64,000 nt of DNA, taken from Anagrus nilaparvatae (taxonomy: Eukaryota > Arthropoda > Insecta > Hymenoptera > Mymaridae). How positions within the stretch are numbered: the first letter of the stretch is position 1; every line of letters starts with the position of its first letter. Positions 63,780 to 64,000 of this stretch are shown here, piece by piece. The position numbers and the translations under genes were made by a program. The notes under the pieces were generated by a model. It saw nothing but the letters and a program-made list of their open reading frames with translations. It ran no database searches and had not been told where the DNA came from. Location of the stretch: assembly GCA_022575985.1 (NCBI GenBank), contig JAKSXM010000040.1, forward strand, positions 13,162,001-13,226,000, given 5' to 3'.

Positions 63780-64000
63780 CCATAAGAATTTTATAATAAT
63801 AAAAAAAATTTAGTTTGAAAATAAATTAAATTAATTAATGAAAATTGCATCGATTCAAGAAATAATTATTGATTATATTATGATTTTTAAATTTCATTTT
63901 AGATACTTAAAATAGCTTTATTGCAAAATTAATTTAAACAATAGATTTTAAGATGATGGATTTTTAGACGTAGGATATTTTGAATAGAAAGTTTACTGCA

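Larger units (their letters stand above)
62176..63785. other. second segment present only in the right arm
   Basis: Arm pairing stops after TTTATAAAGTG (62176) and restarts near 63785. The segment includes the GC-rich hairpin repeat (62257-62475) and a gene remnant (63077-63779). The left arm has no trace of either at the matching point (about 51845). Confidence 0.6.
57405..64000 (-). repeat. large imperfect palindrome, right arm (runs off the window)
   Basis: Inverted counterpart of 51540-55790. It is longer because of two segments missing from the left arm, 60298-61814 and about 62176-63785, and several tandem duplications. Pairing with the left arm resumes at 63785-63960 (AAGCTATTTTAAGTATCT as complement), so the outer end of the palindrome is at or beyond the window edge. 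Confidence 0.85.

Noticed and set aside
51540..64000. The large inverted repeats as terminal repeats of the Polinton
   Set aside because: The Polinton genes (40-51 kb) lie outside the two arms, not between them; the loop is only 1.6 kb.

Overview
This is a strongly AT-rich piece of an arthropod nuclear genome, most likely an insect. The base composition, the R1-clade LINEs, a Polinton/Maverick with insect-type genes, and decayed copies of two animal genes (Furry and a mitochondrial-type isoleucyl-tRNA synthetase) all point that way; I cannot name the species. Most of the window is mobile DNA in layers. Everything here was read by eye, and family names come from motif recognition, not from a database search.

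Layout. 1-1560: LTR-retrotransposon gag on the minus strand, abutting a scrap of R1 LINE. 3030-6560: a degenerate minus-strand R1-type LINE (family 2), with a second fragment at 7688-8281 joined head-on to a plus-strand scrap of family 1. 9060-10015: a second, broken gag. 11250-12745: relics of Furry and IleRS. 13173-13978: an intact-looking three-exon minus-strand gene of unknown function. 16012-16788: a TTAA-flanked piggyBac-like non-autonomous element.

17041-33300 is one AT-rich Helitron whose coding region is cut by three later insertions: LINE copy A (17890-22920), LINE copy B (24261-28866, with a 12-bp target duplication) and a TTAA element (31231-31972). The Helitron carries four OTU-like modules in a row, only the last with a complete Cys box, followed by a Rep (HUH/Tyr) and a PIF1-type helicase. 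35822-37608 is LINE copy C on the minus strand, itself hit by a TTA-flanked palindromic MITE.

40040-51260 is a decayed Polinton/Maverick: protein-primed DNA polymerase B with four canonical introns, adenain-like protease, capsid-type proteins, a packaging-type ATPase and several family-specific small proteins. I see no integrase and no terminal repeats.

From about 51540 to beyond the window end lies a very large imperfect palindrome: arms of several kb around a 1.6-kb loop. Each arm carries a secreted cysteine-rich gene and a two-exon small membrane-protein gene. The small membrane gene is open in both arms; the cysteine-rich gene is open on the right and frameshifted on the left. The loop holds a related Cys-rich/mucin-like/transmembrane gene. 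Comparing the arms dates later events: a TTAA element sits in the left arm only, and two segments of about 1.5-1.6 kb with gene remnants occur in the right arm only. A 210-bp GC-rich hairpin repeat occurs in the same orientation at 37818 and 62257, bracketing the Polinton and most of the palindrome.
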